A stretch of DNA of 52,568 nucleotides, from contig JAPKBW010000021.1 in assembly GCA_028823235.1 (NCBI GenBank), forward strand, positions 1 to 52,568. The letters run 5' to 3'. Position 1 is the first letter of the stretch, and the number at the start of each line of letters is the position of its first letter. This DNA is from Longimicrobiales bacterium (GTDB taxonomy: Bacteria > Gemmatimonadota > Gemmatimonadetes > Longimicrobiales > Gaopeijiaceae). Made by a program: the position numbers and the translations under genes. Shown here piece after piece: positions 32,927 to 42,349 of this stretch. The notes under the pieces were generated by a model that saw only the letters and a program-made list of their open reading frames with translations, did no database searches and was not told the DNA's origin.

Positions 32927-34407
32927 TTCCCCGTATCGTTCAGTGTCCAGTCGTACTCGAAGAATTCAATCTTGGTGTCCGGGTTACTGAGCAGTGCCGC
33001 AACGTCGGTCGAGGTGTACCGAGCGAAGAACTCGCGCAGCCCTTCCTCTCCTCCGAAGTCATCTCGAAACCAGTCGAGCACTTGGTTCAGGCGAATTGTA
33101 CTTCTCTCGACCGAAAAGTGAGCTGGTGTGTCGATAAGCCGCGCTACTGCGCGGTCGAGTTGGGCGTCGAGCGATTCGGCCTGGTAGGCTTCCGGCCAAA
33201 GCACAGGACAGCTTACAGCAGCACAGTTCACCGCAAAGTGAATCCGCGGGTCCCCCATGGGGCGTATGATTCCGTGTTCCATGTCATCTTGGGACCGATC
33301 GACGCCGGCGATTCGACAGTGAGCGGCACTGAATACATCCGGAATTTGCCACACCGAGTTCACCGGACGGCCCGCTACCGAGTTGCGAATACGCGACAGG
33401 AGCCGCCCGTCTTTGGCAATCGGGTAGTTGTCTGCGACCAGACTGAGCATGCACGCATTGTAGGCGTTGATCCAGAAGGCCAGCTGCTCCTCGCGGGATG
33501 CCGCCTCAATCGCCTCGGCCTCGACGTCCCCTAGCGAGCTCAGGTACTGCGCGAGATCGGCCCGCAGCGCCACCAGCTGCGCGTAGTCGACGGCCGGCTG
33601 TGACACGACCTCGGCGAGGATCTCGGAGAAGGGCTGGTGTGACGGAAGAGTCTGGGCTTCCGTATGGATCGGCCTCAGAAGCGCGAGGGTCGTCAGCCCC
33701 ACGACGGCTGCTGAAGCTCCTGGAACCTTCACGCCAAGTCGACGAGCGATTGCGGGGAGAAAACTGAGTAGAATCAACAGCGCGCCCGACAGGAGGACTC
33801 GGAGCAGCGCCTCACGAGATGCCTCGCGAGACCCGGCAAGCAGAGCATCGGCGAACATCGTATACACGATCGTACCCGGCAGAATTCCGATCGCGGTGGC
33901 GATCGCGTAGGTGCCCCAGGAGATGCTCGTTAGGCCCGAACCAAAGTTCAGCGCATTGAATGGGACCACCGGGATCAGTCGAAGCGAAAGGAGTCCCTGG
34001 AATCCGTGGCTTTCCGCTGCTCTGTCGAGGGCGTCGAGTCGACTCCCTCCGATATGTTTCACGCCGTCTCTCCCCAGCATCCGGGCGATGCCGAACGCTG
34101 CGTTCGCTCCGAGATTCGCACCGATCGTGGTGTAGAGCGAGCCCTGAACGACGCCGAACATGGCTCCCCCCGCCAGCGTGAGAATGGACCCCGGTATCGC
34201 AAACGCGGTCGCGAACGTATACGCCGCGATGTAGAACAAGGGCGCTGCCCGTGACGCACGGAGCCAGCTGATGGCGAGGTCGATACCGTCCCGGCTCAGG
34301 TAGGATCCCAGTGGGGTGAAGGCCACCAGGAGGCCGCCGCTCGCGATCACGCCCACGAGAGCGACGAGTCGCAGTAACGACCCTCTCGAACGGGTTACTT
34401 CAGCCAT
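32923..34407 (-). CDS. Fusion of TVP38/TMEM64 (VTT) membrane domain and DUF547
   Basis: The N-terminal ~245 residues are a VTT/SNARE-associated membrane domain (FAIPGSILTLAGGAMFGVVQ; LLSLRLIPVVPFNALNFGSG) with about six spans. The C-terminal ~230 residues are DUF547, recognised by NAYNACMLSLVADNYP and DPRIHFAVNCAAVSCPVLWP. DUF547 has a papain-like arrangement with a Cys in CAAVSCP, but activity is unproven. After the last span the soluble domain probably faces the periplasm. It is 13 bases overlapped with the upstream disulfide oxidoreductase gene; those two families are fused in some bacteria, supporting a shared redox or membrane role. Confidence 0.86.
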   Translation of the reverse strand: MAEVTRSRGSLLRLVALVGVIASGGLLVAFTPLGSYLSRDGIDLAISWLRASRAAPLFYIAAYTFATAFAIPGSILTLAGGAMFGVVQGSLYTTIGANLGANAAFGIARMLGRDGVKHIGGSRLDALDRAAESHGFQGLLSLRLIPVVPFNALNFGSGLTSISWGTYAIATAIGILPGTIVYTMFADALLAGSREASREALLRVLLSGALLILLSFLPAIARRLGVKVPGASAAVVGLTTLALLRPIHTEAQTLPSHQPFSEILAEVVSQPAVDYAQLVALRADLAQYLSSLGDVEAEAIEAASREEQLAFWINAYNACMLSLVADNYPIAKDGRLLSRIRNSVAGRPVNSVWQIPDVFSAAHCRIAGVDRSQDDMEHGIIRPMGDPRIHFAVNCAAVSCPVLWPEAYQAESLDAQLDRAVARLIDTPAHFSVERSTIRLNQVLDWFRDDFGGEEGLREFFARYTSTDVAALLSNPDTKIEFFEYDWTLNDTGN

Positions 34408-35807
34408 GAGATCACCTTGCGAAGAATGGTCCCGCTCATGCCTTCCAGGCGCGCACGCTGATACGCGTCCGAGGTCCGCTTCAGGACTTCTACCATCGTC
34501 GGGTAGGGGAAAATGGTCGTCGAGATATCCGACAGTTTCAGTCCGTTCTTTTTGGCCAACACCAGCGGCATCAACAAGTCTCCGGCATGTGATCCCATGA
34601 TCGTGGCCCCGAGGATGCGTCCCTTCCGGTCAGCCGAGATTTTCACGAAGCCGCGCGCAGTCCCGTCCACGATCGCCCGGTCCAGGTCGTCGAGGCCGTA
34701 CCTGTAGGTCGTCCCACCGATCTGTTCGGCTTCGGCTTGCAACAGGCCCACATGCGCGATCTCCGGGTCCGTGTAGGTGACCCACGGGACCGTCCCGTAA
34801 TCGACCTTCGTGGTGCCGGGTAGCAGCGAATTGCGGAGTACGGTTTTGGCCATGTATTCGGCGACGTGAGTGAACTGAAGTCCTCCTGTGACGTCGCCGG
34901 CAGCCCAGACCGTGCGACTGCTGGTGCGAAGCCCCCGGTCTACCACCACAGCTCCCCGCTCGGTGCGAACCCCCGCCTTCTCGAGGTCCAGTCCCTCCGT
35001 CGCGGGACGTCGTCCGGTCGCCACCAGTAGTTGGTCCGCCGAAATACGTTCCCCCGAAGCCGTGAGCAGCACCTTCTTCCCGTCTTCCACCGTGACTTGG
35101 GTCACTTTGGTGTTCAACCGGACGTCGATCCCCTCCGACCGCAGGATCGTCAGCAGGGCGTCCGCTACATCTCGGTCTTCCTTAGGAAGGATGCGATCGG
35201 CCATCTCTACGACGGTCACGGACGCACCGAGCCGGGAAAGCATCTGTGCCATCTCGAGCCCGATCGGACCCGCGCCGAGCACGGCGATCTGGTCGGGCAG
35301 CGAATCAATCTCGAAGAGCCGGTGATGGTCGAGGTATCCCGCTTCGGCCAGCCCGGGGATCGCGGGTGCTACCGGAATCGCTCCAGTCGCAATCACGAAG
35401 CGTTTGGAGCGCATCCGTCCTACGCCCTCGACGTCCACTTCGTGGGGCGAAAGGAACCGTGCCGCCCCGAAATGGACATCCACGCCCATCTCTCTGAAGC
35501 GCTCGGGATCGTCGTGGTGTTCGACGACTCCCCGCGCCGCCCGCATGCGCGCCATGACGTCGGCGAAGGCATGCTTCGGTGCGGCTGAGGTAAGACCAAG
35601 ATCGTCGGCATTGCGCATCGCGTGGGCAAGCCTGGAGGACGCGATGACTGCCTTGGAAGGAACACAGCCGGTCCACAGGCAGTCTCCGCCTAGCGCCGCC
35701 TTCTCGACCAGACCAGAACGCACACCGAGGTATGCACCCCCGGCGGCGGACACAAGGCCCGCGGTGCCTCCCCCAATGGCGATAAGGTCGTATTCCTGTG
35801 CCTTCAT
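34395..35807 (-). CDS. FAD-dependent pyridine nucleotide-disulfide oxidoreductase, mercuric reductase-like
   Basis: This 470-residue class I flavoprotein has the FAD loop IGGGTAGL, the redox pair C43/C48 in GGDCLWTGCVPSKA, the NAD(P) loop GAGPIGLEMAQMLS, ATGRRP and the second FAD contact AAGDVTGG. The C-terminus has FPYPTMVEVLK, so the His of the usual HPxPTxxE is Phe, as in MerA-like members; there is no C-terminal CC pair, so it is not a proven mercuric reductase. I chose ATG 35807 (MKAQEYDLIAIGGG). The gene leads the minus-strand operon with VTT-DUF547 and the GT/DUF2064 fusion and is divergent from recA. Its electron acceptor is unknown. Confidence 0.88.
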   Translation of the reverse strand: MKAQEYDLIAIGGGTAGLVSAAGGAYLGVRSGLVEKAALGGDCLWTGCVPSKAVIASSRLAHAMRNADDLGLTSAAPKHAFADVMARMRAARGVVEHHDDPERFREMGVDVHFGAARFLSPHEVDVEGVGRMRSKRFVIATGAIPVAPAIPGLAEAGYLDHHRLFEIDSLPDQIAVLGAGPIGLEMAQMLSRLGASVTVVEMADRILPKEDRDVADALLTILRSEGIDVRLNTKVTQVTVEDGKKVLLTASGERISADQLLVATGRRPATEGLDLEKAGVRTERGAVVVDRGLRTSSRTVWAAGDVTGGLQFTHVAEYMAKTVLRNSLLPGTTKVDYGTVPWVTYTDPEIAHVGLLQAEAEQIGGTTYRYGLDDLDRAIVDGTARGFVKISADRKGRILGATIMGSHAGDLLMPLVLAKKNGLKLSDISTTIFPYPTMVEVLKRTSDAYQRARLEGMSGTILRKVISWLK

Positions 35808-36120
35808 GAATGCGGTTTCCGGGTTTGGCCGTTGATCGTGGTTGGATTCGGGCGGTGCGTAGGATGTGCCGTCGCAATCGTCGCGTTCCGGGAGCCAATG
35901 CGCCAATCCACGGTCGTGTTCCGCGCACGGATCGGCGGTTCGGACGGGGCGGCCTGATCAATCGCCAAGGCTGTCCCTTTGAAGCATTCCGTCGTCCCGC
36001 GCCCCACAGTAGGTTCTGGGCGTTAAGGCGGGGTCCCGACGGACTTTCGCTTTCTCTTCGGGTTCTGTACTTTGCTCTCCAGATCCCGGAACTACCTAGT
36101 ATCAGGCGAACGGAGGCAAG
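35808..36120. other. 313-base divergent intergenic region between the oxidoreductase and recA
   Basis: No convincing gene is seen; a plus-strand open frame across it is arginine-rich and lacks coding character. A weak recA promoter can be drawn as TTGCTC (36072) and TAGTAT (36097-36102), spaced 19 bases. GGAGGCAAG precedes the recA ATG. I looked for a LexA-type operator (GAAC-N4-GTTC or CTG-N10-CAG) and found none. Confidence 0.5.
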
Positions 36121-37218
36121 ATGGCGACGGCGGAAATGGCTGGAAAGAAAGGCGAGGCCCAGAAGAAGAAGGCACTCGATACTGCGCTCACGCAGATTGA
36201 GCGTTCGTATGGCAAGGGCGCCATCATGCGGATGGGTGAGGATGGTGGTCCTCCGGCGATCGAAGCGATCCCTACAGGAGCGATCAATCTCGACGCCGCG
36301 ATCGGGATTGGTGGAATTCCGCGGGGTCGCATCAGCGAAATTTATGGCCCGGAGTCGTCAGGAAAGACGACGATATGCCTCCAGGTGATCGCCAACGCAC
36401 AGCGGTTGGGCGGAGTCGCTGCGTTCATCGATGCTGAGCACGCACTCGACATAGGGTACGCGCGGAAGCTCGGGGTCGACGTCGACAATCTGCTCGTCTC
36501 CCAGCCGGATACTGGTGAGCAGGCGCTTGAAATTGCCGAGGTCCTGATCCGGAGCAACGCGATCGATGTTGTCGTAATCGACTCCGTCGCTGCGCTGGTG
36601 CCCCGCGCCGAAATCGAAGGTGAAATGGGTGACAGCCATGTCGGGTTGCAGGCACGGCTGATGAGCCAGGCGCTCCGCAAACTGACAGGTGCCGTAAACC
36701 GGTCGAACACCTCGGTCATCTTCACGAATCAGATTCGTGAGAAGATCGGCGTAATGTTCGGAAGCCCTGAGACCACATCGGGCGGACGGGCCCTGAAGTT
36801 CTATGCCTCGGTGCGCCTCGACATCCGTCGTATCGGCGCCATCAAGGATGGCCAGGACATCACTGGAAACCGGACGCGCGTAAAGGTGGTGAAGAACAAA
36901 TGCGCACCACCGTTCAAGCAGGCTGAGTTCGACATTCAGTACAACGAAGGCGTGAGTCACGCCGCGCTGCTGGTGGATATCGGCGTCGAGCACGAAATCG
37001 TCGACAAGTCCGGTTCATGGTTCTCGTATGGAGATCTTCGGTTGGGACAGGGTAAGGAGAACTCGAAAGTCTTCCTGCTCGACAATCCGGATATTGCCAT
37101 GGAAATCGAGGTGCGTGTCCGTGAGGCGCTCGGATTGGGACCGTTGAAGGACGATCCCTCTGCCAATGATACGAAGGCGAGTGCAGATGGGGCTGCGGAG
37201 GTGTCCGCTACCGACTGA
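36121..37218 (+). CDS. recA: Recombinase RecA
   Basis: RecA forms filaments on single-stranded DNA and drives strand exchange and the SOS co-protease activity. The 365-residue protein carries the helix [20 protein letters not shown], Walker A GPESSGKT at 76-83, IDAEHALD, Walker B-region [20 protein letters not shown], and the DNA-binding loop [19 protein letters not shown]. It ends in an acidic/Ala-rich tail ([20 protein letters not shown]). GGAGG is eight bases before the ATG. recX does not follow. A terminator separates it from alaS. Confidence 0.99.
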   Translation: MATAEMAGKKGEAQKKKALDTALTQIERSYGKGAIMRMGEDGGPPAIEAIPTGAINLDAAIGIGGIPRGRISEIYGPESSGKTTICLQVIANAQRLGGVAAFIDAEHALDIGYARKLGVDVDNLLVSQPDTGEQALEIAEVLIRSNAIDVVVIDSVAALVPRAEIEGEMGDSHVGLQARLMSQALRKLTGAVNRSNTSVIFTNQIREKIGVMFGSPETTSGGRALKFYASVRLDIRRIGAIKDGQDITGNRTRVKVVKNKCAPPFKQAEFDIQYNEGVSHAALLVDIGVEHEIVDKSGSWFSYGDLRLGQGKENSKVFLLDNPDIAMEIEVRVREALGLGPLKDDPSANDTKASADGAAEVSATD

Positions 37219-37242
37219 GTTCGGATCCGTAAGAAGCCTCGG

Positions 37243-37273
37243 GGGCCCCGGACGACAGATTCGTCCGGGGCCC
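37243..37273 (+). terminator. Rho-independent terminator after recA
   Basis: A perfect 13-base stem (GGGCCCCGGACGA pairs with TCGTCCGGGGCCC) with a five-base loop is followed by TTACCTTT. It lies 24 bases after the recA stop. The following T-tract is interrupted. Confidence 0.78.
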
Positions 37274-37326
37274 TTACCTTTGGCGTCACCTCTACCTCCT
37301 GAGCGGCCTGAGCCGCTAATGATGCA

Positions 37327-39969
37327 ATGAAGACTGCCGACATTCGCAGCCGCTTTCTCGAATTCTTCAAGGAGCGCGGACATGAGGTGCATCCGAGCGC
37401 ATCCCTTGTCCCGAGCGATGACCCGACGTTGCTCTTCACGAATGCTGGGATGGTGCCCTTCAAACGGGTATTTCTCGGGCAGGAAGATCTGGGCTACAAG
37501 CGTGCGGCCTCATCCCAGCGCTGTGTTCGCGCCGGGGGGAAACACAACGACCTCGAGGAGGTCGGCATCACGACGAGGCACCACACCTTCTTCGAGATGC
37601 TCGGCAACTTTTCGTTCGGTGACTACTTCAAGACCGAAGCGATCAGGTTTGCGTTCGATCTTTTGACGAAGGAGTACGGCCTCGATCCAGAGCGTCTGTA
37701 CGCCACTGTTCATCACACCGATGACGAGGCGGCTCAGCTATGGGCCGAAGACATCGGACTACCTGCAGAGCGGATCTATCGGCTGGGAGATAAGGACAAT
37801 TTCTGGCAGATGGCCGATACCGGTCCATGCGGGCCCTGTTCAGAGCTGCACTACGACCTGCGCGAGAATCGCACGCCGGTGGCCAGCAGTGAGGAATTCG
37901 AGGAACTCAATGAGTCAGGCCAGATCGTAGAGCTTTGGAACCTGGTATTCATGCAGTTCGACCGAGACCCCGACGGGACGCTGCACCCGCTTCCGGCTCC
38001 TTGTGTCGACACCGGACTTGGGCTCGAGCGGGTGGCTGCTGTGCTGCAAGGAGTGGATTCCAACTACCACACCGATCTCTTCGAGTCGATTCTCGAGCGG
38101 GTCGCGGAGTTGGTTGGCCGCCCTTACGATCGTGCCGCCGAAGAGGGGGTCAGCTATCGGGTGCTCGCTGATCACGCGAGGGCCGTGGCGTTTCTCCTTT
38201 CGGACGGGGTATACCCGGCGAATGACGGTCGCGGTTATGTCCTCCGCAGAATTCTTCGCAGAGGTGTGCGACACGCCTGGCTGCTGGGACGCAGGGAGCC
38301 GACGTTGGTGGGCGTGGTCGGAGCCGTAATCGACACGATGCGCTCGGCCTACCCGGAACTCGAAGAGCGTCGGGAGCACATCGAAAGTGCCACCCGAGCC
38401 GAAGAGGAGCGTTTCCTTTTGACGATCGAGGGCGGCATGCAGCGGTTTTCGGAACTCGCGTCAGGTGACGGAGGGGAGATCCCAGGGGAAGAAGCCTTCA
38501 AGCTCTATGATACCTTCGGCTTCCCGCTGGACCTCACGCAGCTCATCGCGGAGGAGAAGGGATACTCGGTCGACGTACTTGCTTTCGAAACCGCACTTGA
38601 GGCGCAGCGGGCCCGGTCACGAGCCGATCGCGCCGCCGGGAGTGTCGGCGGTGTGGTAGAGGACAACGGTGAAGGGTGGACGACGCTCGGGAACGGCGAA
38701 CAAGCGTTCGTCGGATATGAGTCACTCTCCGTGGAAACGACGGCCCTTCGCTACAAGGATACGGCCGCTGGTCTGGGCCTTTTGCTTGCTGAGAACCCGT
38801 TCTACGTGGAGAGCGGCGGACAGGTTTCTGATGGTGGCACTGTCCAGGGGCAGGGCTGGTCCATGGAAGTGGAACGGCTCGCAAAGGTACTGGGCGGCAC
38901 TGCTGTCTTCGGCAGGGTCAAGGGCTCCTTCCCTGGTGAGGCTCGCACACTGACGGTCCGCGCTGAGGTGCCGCGCGGCTTACGCAACGACACGGTTCGC
39001 AACCACACTGCGACTCACCTGCTGCACGCGGCGCTCCGCTCGGTCCTCGGCGACCACGTCGCTCAGAAAGGATCGCTCGTTGCTCCGGACCGACTTCGCT
39101 TTGATTTCGCCCACAACGCTCCGATGACCGATGAGGAGCGAGGCAAGGTTGAGTCGATCATAAATGACGAAATCTGGGCCAATCATCCCGTCCAAATTGC
39201 GACCCGATCATATGACGAGGCAGTCGCGGCAGGAGCGATGGCCCTTTTCGGTGAGAAGTACTCTGATGTGGTGCGCGTGGTGAATGTCCCGGGGGTGAGC
39301 ATGGAACTCTGCGGCGGAGTGCATGTCCGGAGTACGGGTGACATCGGCCTCTTCCGCATCGCGGGTGAGTCCGGGGTGGCCGCTGGAGTGCGCCGGATCG
39401 AAGCCCTGACGGGTCGGGGCGCTCATGGATACTTCGCCGAACAGGACCGGACGCTTCGCGAGGCCGCAGTCGCGTTGAAGACGCAGCCCGACAGCCTCGT
39501 TAGACGGGGGGAGGAATTGCTCGCAGAGAAGGCCGAACTGGAATCGCTCCTGGACGAACTGAGACAGGGCGGTAATGGAGGAGAGTCCGTCATTCTCGAG
39601 GAAACAGTTGCGATCGACGGTGGTGGCTCGAGCTCCTATCGCGGAGTCCGATTGCGCGCTCGCGATATCGACGACGCGAGGAAGTGGGGCGACGCGTTCC
39701 TGGCGGCAGGCGAAAGTGGTGTGGCTGTGCTGGCAGCGGAGTTGCCGGGGGACAAGAAGGCTTTGTTCGCCTTCGTAACCGACGATATGATCTCTCGTGG
39801 GGTTAGTGCTGACGCAGTTGTGAGGGAGGTTGCGGCGCTCGTGGGTGGTCGGGGAGGAGGTCGACCGCACATGGCTCAGGCGGGTGTGGAAGATCCTGCC
39901 CGCTTGGACGAAGCTCTGAATGCGGGTGCCGTCGCGGTGCGCACGCTACTGGGCGGCGAGAGCGCGTAG
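37327..39969 (+). CDS. alaS: Alanyl-tRNA synthetase
   Basis: This 880-residue enzyme charges tRNA(Ala). The class II core starts RSRFLEFFKERGHEVHPSAS with the LVPSDDPTLLFTNAGMVPFK motif 1 region, HHTFFEMLGNFSFGDYF and GLGLERVA. The editing domain zinc ligands are in HTATHLLHAALRSVLGDHV and MELCGGVHV. The C-Ala domain closes with GRGGGRPHMAQAG. It is full length. The next gene starts with GTG one base after the alaS stop, so they are likely co-expressed. Confidence 0.99.
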   Translation: MKTADIRSRFLEFFKERGHEVHPSASLVPSDDPTLLFTNAGMVPFKRVFLGQEDLGYKRAASSQRCVRAGGKHNDLEEVGITTRHHTFFEMLGNFSFGDYFKTEAIRFAFDLLTKEYGLDPERLYATVHHTDDEAAQLWAEDIGLPAERIYRLGDKDNFWQMADTGPCGPCSELHYDLRENRTPVASSEEFEELNESGQIVELWNLVFMQFDRDPDGTLHPLPAPCVDTGLGLERVAAVLQGVDSNYHTDLFESILERVAELVGRPYDRAAEEGVSYRVLADHARAVAFLLSDGVYPANDGRGYVLRRILRRGVRHAWLLGRREPTLVGVVGAVIDTMRSAYPELEERREHIESATRAEEERFLLTIEGGMQRFSELASGDGGEIPGEEAFKLYDTFGFPLDLTQLIAEEKGYSVDVLAFETALEAQRARSRADRAAGSVGGVVEDNGEGWTTLGNGEQAFVGYESLSVETTALRYKDTAAGLGLLLAENPFYVESGGQVSDGGTVQGQGWSMEVERLAKVLGGTAVFGRVKGSFPGEARTLTVRAEVPRGLRNDTVRNHTATHLLHAALRSVLGDHVAQKGSLVAPDRLRFDFAHNAPMTDEERGKVESIINDEIWANHPVQIATRSYDEAVAAGAMALFGEKYSDVVRVVNVPGVSMELCGGVHVRSTGDIGLFRIAGESGVAAGVRRIEALTGRGAHGYFAEQDRTLREAAVALKTQPDSLVRRGEELLAEKAELESLLDELRQGGNGGESVILEETVAIDGGGSSSYRGVRLRARDIDDARKWGDAFLAAGESGVAVLAAELPGDKKALFAFVTDDMISRGVSADAVVREVAALVGGRGGGRPHMAQAGVEDPARLDEALNAGAVAVRTLLGGESA

Positions 39970-39970
39970 C

Positions 39971-40306
39971 GTGATCGATTCCGCCTGGTTCGAAGCGCGC
40001 CGACCGCGCCCGCCCGCTGGCCTGAGCCAGGCGATGGCGCAGGCAGTTGGTGCTGCGCGGACCGAACAAAGTGAGGGTGGCCCGAGTGGAACGGATTCCA
40101 TCCGTCTCAGCAATGAGTGTGCGCTGGGGCCAGCCGCCGGTGACCTTCTCAAGGCAGCGGGAGCAGCGCTAGGGCCAGACCGGAATAGTGCATTCTCCCT
40201 CCTCGCGGCGGATGGCCTTCTGACGTATGCGTGTGAAGTTGCGCTTGATTCCGGCGACCCGGTGATGGCCATGCGAAGGCTTCTCGCAGACGTGTCCTCG
40301 TCATGA
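39971..40306 (+). CDS. Small conserved hypothetical protein between alaS and gmhA
   Basis: This 111-residue protein is not one I recognise. It is Ala/Gly-rich, with a C-terminal helix pair (AFSLLAADGLLTYACEVALD; PVMAMRRLLADVSSS) that could be a small helical domain. No signal, span or metal motif is seen. GTG 39971 begins one base after the alaS stop. The stop overlaps the next ATG by four bases, so it is coupled both ways. Amino-acid use is like that of the neighbours, so it is probably a genuine gene. Confidence 0.6.
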   Translation: MIDSAWFEARRPRPPAGLSQAMAQAVGAARTEQSEGGPSGTDSIRLSNECALGPAAGDLLKAAGAALGPDRNSAFSLLAADGLLTYACEVALDSGDPVMAMRRLLADVSSS

Positions 40307-40479
40307 TTATCCATGATGCGAACTCGCTCGTGGATATCCACAGCCATCTGGTGCCGGTTGTCGATGACGGTGCGAAGCACCTTCCCGTATCCGATCTGCC
40401 GCAATCTCCTCATATCATAGATCCGATTCGGGGCATGATTCGCAGGCGCGATATCCGACCTGCACGGCAGAGCCGATGA
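40303..40479 (+). pseudogene. Remnant of a PHP-family (CpsB/YwqE-like) phosphatase
   Basis: ATG 40303 opens a 58-codon frame reading LVDIHSHLVPVVDDGAKHLP. That is the metal-binding HxH start of PHP-type tyrosine phosphatases, which normally runs ~240 residues. After ~25 residues the family match stops, and the rest (IIDPIRGMIRRRDIRPARQS) is unrelated or is an internal-deletion join. Both ends show ATGA-type overlaps with neighbours (40303-40306 and 40476-40479). Most likely a full phosphatase gene lost its body but kept its coupling. A retained small metal-binding peptide is less likely. Confidence 0.6.
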
Positions 40480-41051
40480 GTGCGCGGGAAGCGGTGGCTC
40501 CGCATCTGGCAGAGCCCCACGCTGTGACCGCCGCGGTCATCGAATCAATGCCTGAAGCGATCGATCAGCTAGCCGACAGGATCTCCGCGACAGTTGATTC
40601 CGGAGGTACGCTTTTTTTCTGCGGGAATGGCGACTCAGCAGCGGATGCGCAGCACCTCGCCGCCGAGTACGTCGTACGCTTCACGAGCGACCGCCGGCCC
40701 ATCGCTGCGCTGGCCCTCACGACGGACCAGTCCGTCCTGACCGCGTCCGGTAACGACTTCGGATTCACGTCGGCCTTCGAACGGCAGGTTCACACTCTTG
40801 GCCGGAAGGGAGATCTCTTGGTCATGCACTCCACGAGCGGAGACTCGGAGAACCTTCTGCGGGCCGCGTCAGCTACGCGCGAGATCGGTGTGGAAACCGC
40901 AGCGTTGCTTGCTCGAGATGGGAGAAGGCTGCTGGGTGTCGTGGATTTCGCACTCGTCGTCCCCACCGAGTCCACCGCACGAGCTCAGGAGATGCACCTT
41001 TTGATCGGGCACATCGTCTGTGACATCGTGGAAGAAGCTCTCTCCGGATGA
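40476..41051 (+). CDS. gmhA: Sedoheptulose 7-phosphate isomerase-like SIS protein
   Basis: This 191-residue SIS-domain protein resembles GmhA, which starts ADP-heptose synthesis for LPS, or the initiation regulator DiaA. The phosphate loop reads CGNGDSAADAQH (residues 49-60), where family members have CGNGGSAADAQH, so D53 replaces Gly. The second loop is STSGDSENLL, where STSGNSxN is usual. The C-terminal helix AQEMHLLIGHIVCDIVE has the Glu/His pair expected for GmhA catalysis. The start overlaps the PHP remnant by four bases and its end overlaps cca. No other heptose gene is in the window. Confidence 0.84.
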   Translation: MSAREAVAPHLAEPHAVTAAVIESMPEAIDQLADRISATVDSGGTLFFCGNGDSAADAQHLAAEYVVRFTSDRRPIAALALTTDQSVLTASGNDFGFTSAFERQVHTLGRKGDLLVMHSTSGDSENLLRAASATREIGVETAALLARDGRRLLGVVDFALVVPTESTARAQEMHLLIGHIVCDIVEEALSG

Positions 41052-42349
41052 ATGGGCTGAGACTGGCTCCACCTCAGGCAGTCGTGTGGATTACGCAGAC
41101 ACTTGAGGATTCCCAATTCGAGACATGGGCTGTTGGCGGTGCGGTGCGGGACGCTCTGATCGGCCGAGCATCGGGAGATTGGGATATCACGACCCAGGCG
41201 ACACCCTCGGAGGTTCGCAGGCTTTTCCGTCGGACCGTGCCGATCGGCATCGAGCACGGCACGATCGGAGTTATCGCGCGCGATGGTGTGATGTACGAAG
41301 TGACGACGTTTCGGAGAGACGTTGAAACGGACGGTCGACATGCTGTCGTGGCCTTTGCCGATACCCTCGACGAGGATCTCGGGAGGCGGGACTTCACCAT
41401 CAACGCCATCGCGTGGCACCCCCTGACCGACGCCTTCGCTGATCCGTTCGACGGTGCGAGCGACCTGGAGCAAGGAACCGTGCGGACCGTAGGAAGTCCG
41501 AATGAGCGCTTCCGAGAGGACTACCTGAGAATTCTTCGCGGATTCCGTTTTGCCGGGCGTTTCGACTTCGACATCCACGAGGATACCTGGTCCGCGTCGT
41601 GCGATCTGGTGCCGCAGCTCACGTCACTGTCGCCCGAACGGATCCGCGAAGAGTTGCTCAAGATTCTGGCCACGCACTCGCACCCTAGCCGAACACTCGA
41701 ATTGTATCGCGCCTCGGGTGCGGTCGGTGTGCTGTTCCCTGAACTCGAGCGCCTCTCGGTCCCGGAACCGAAGTCCGCGCCAGGGGAAACCTCGGTCGAG
41801 TGGAAGGGTGCACTCGCCACGATAGACGTGCTCCCCGTGGGCCGGCCTCATCTTCGCCTTGCCGGGTTGCTTCGGGGGCTGTCGCCCGATGAAAGCGCCG
41901 CGATCCTAGTTCGGTTGAAGCTCTCGAACATCGTAACCGATGCAGTCGCTCGGCTGGCTGCCGCTTCGCCACTCCCGGGGGCCGATGAGACGGACGCCGA
42001 TGTGCGGCGTTGGTTAAGCCGCCTTGGCGCTGACCGCATGACTCTCGTAGCGAGGCTCGATCTCGCCGAGGCACGCACACACTCAGGAGCGGAACCCCGG
42101 CCGGCCGCCATCGTGGAGCGCTGGCAGAGGGCTCGGGCCATCCTTCGGAGCACGCCCCCGCTCACGGTAGGGGCCCTGAAGATCGATGGTAGAGGACTTA
42201 GGGCGATGGGGTTGAAGCCAGGGCCTATCTTCGGTGAGATCCTCGACCAGCTGCTGGAGGAGGTGTTGGAGGAACCAGTGCTGAATGAACGGACGGCTCT
42301 CGAACGCCGGGTGGCTGAGATCAGCGCACAGCGGAGGTCTGATGGCTGA
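41048..42349 (+). CDS. cca: CCA-adding tRNA nucleotidyltransferase
   Basis: This class II nucleotidyltransferase adds CCA to tRNA 3' ends. The 433-residue protein has GGAVRD at residues 30-35, the metal pair DWD at 44-46, RRDFTINAIAWHP and the flexible region RILRGFRFAGRFDFDIHEDT. The C-terminal body domain is less conserved. The one tRNA gene in this window lacks an encoded CCA, consistent with a need for the enzyme. It overlaps gmhA by four bases and rarA by eight. Confidence 0.96.
   Translation: MNGLRLAPPQAVVWITQTLEDSQFETWAVGGAVRDALIGRASGDWDITTQATPSEVRRLFRRTVPIGIEHGTIGVIARDGVMYEVTTFRRDVETDGRHAVVAFADTLDEDLGRRDFTINAIAWHPLTDAFADPFDGASDLEQGTVRTVGSPNERFREDYLRILRGFRFAGRFDFDIHEDTWSASCDLVPQLTSLSPERIREELLKILATHSHPSRTLELYRASGAVGVLFPELERLSVPEPKSAPGETSVEWKGALATIDVLPVGRPHLRLAGLLRGLSPDESAAILVRLKLSNIVTDAVARLAAASPLPGADETDADVRRWLSRLGADRMTLVARLDLAEARTHSGAEPRPAAIVERWQRARAILRSTPPLTVGALKIDGRGLRAMGLKPGPIFGEILDQLLEEVLEEPVLNERTALERRVAEISAQRRSDG

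Noticed and set aside
34395-35807. Calling the flavoprotein a true mercuric reductase (merA)
   Set aside because: No N-terminal HMA domain, no C-terminal CC pair, and no mer neighbours.
36000-36120. LexA/SOS box upstream of recA
   Set aside because: No GAAC-N4-GTTC or CTG-N10-CAG element found by reading both strands.
35810-36388. 192-codon plus frame crossing the oxidoreductase-recA spacer
   Set aside because: Arginine-rich with no domain, and it runs out of phase into recA; treated as non-coding.
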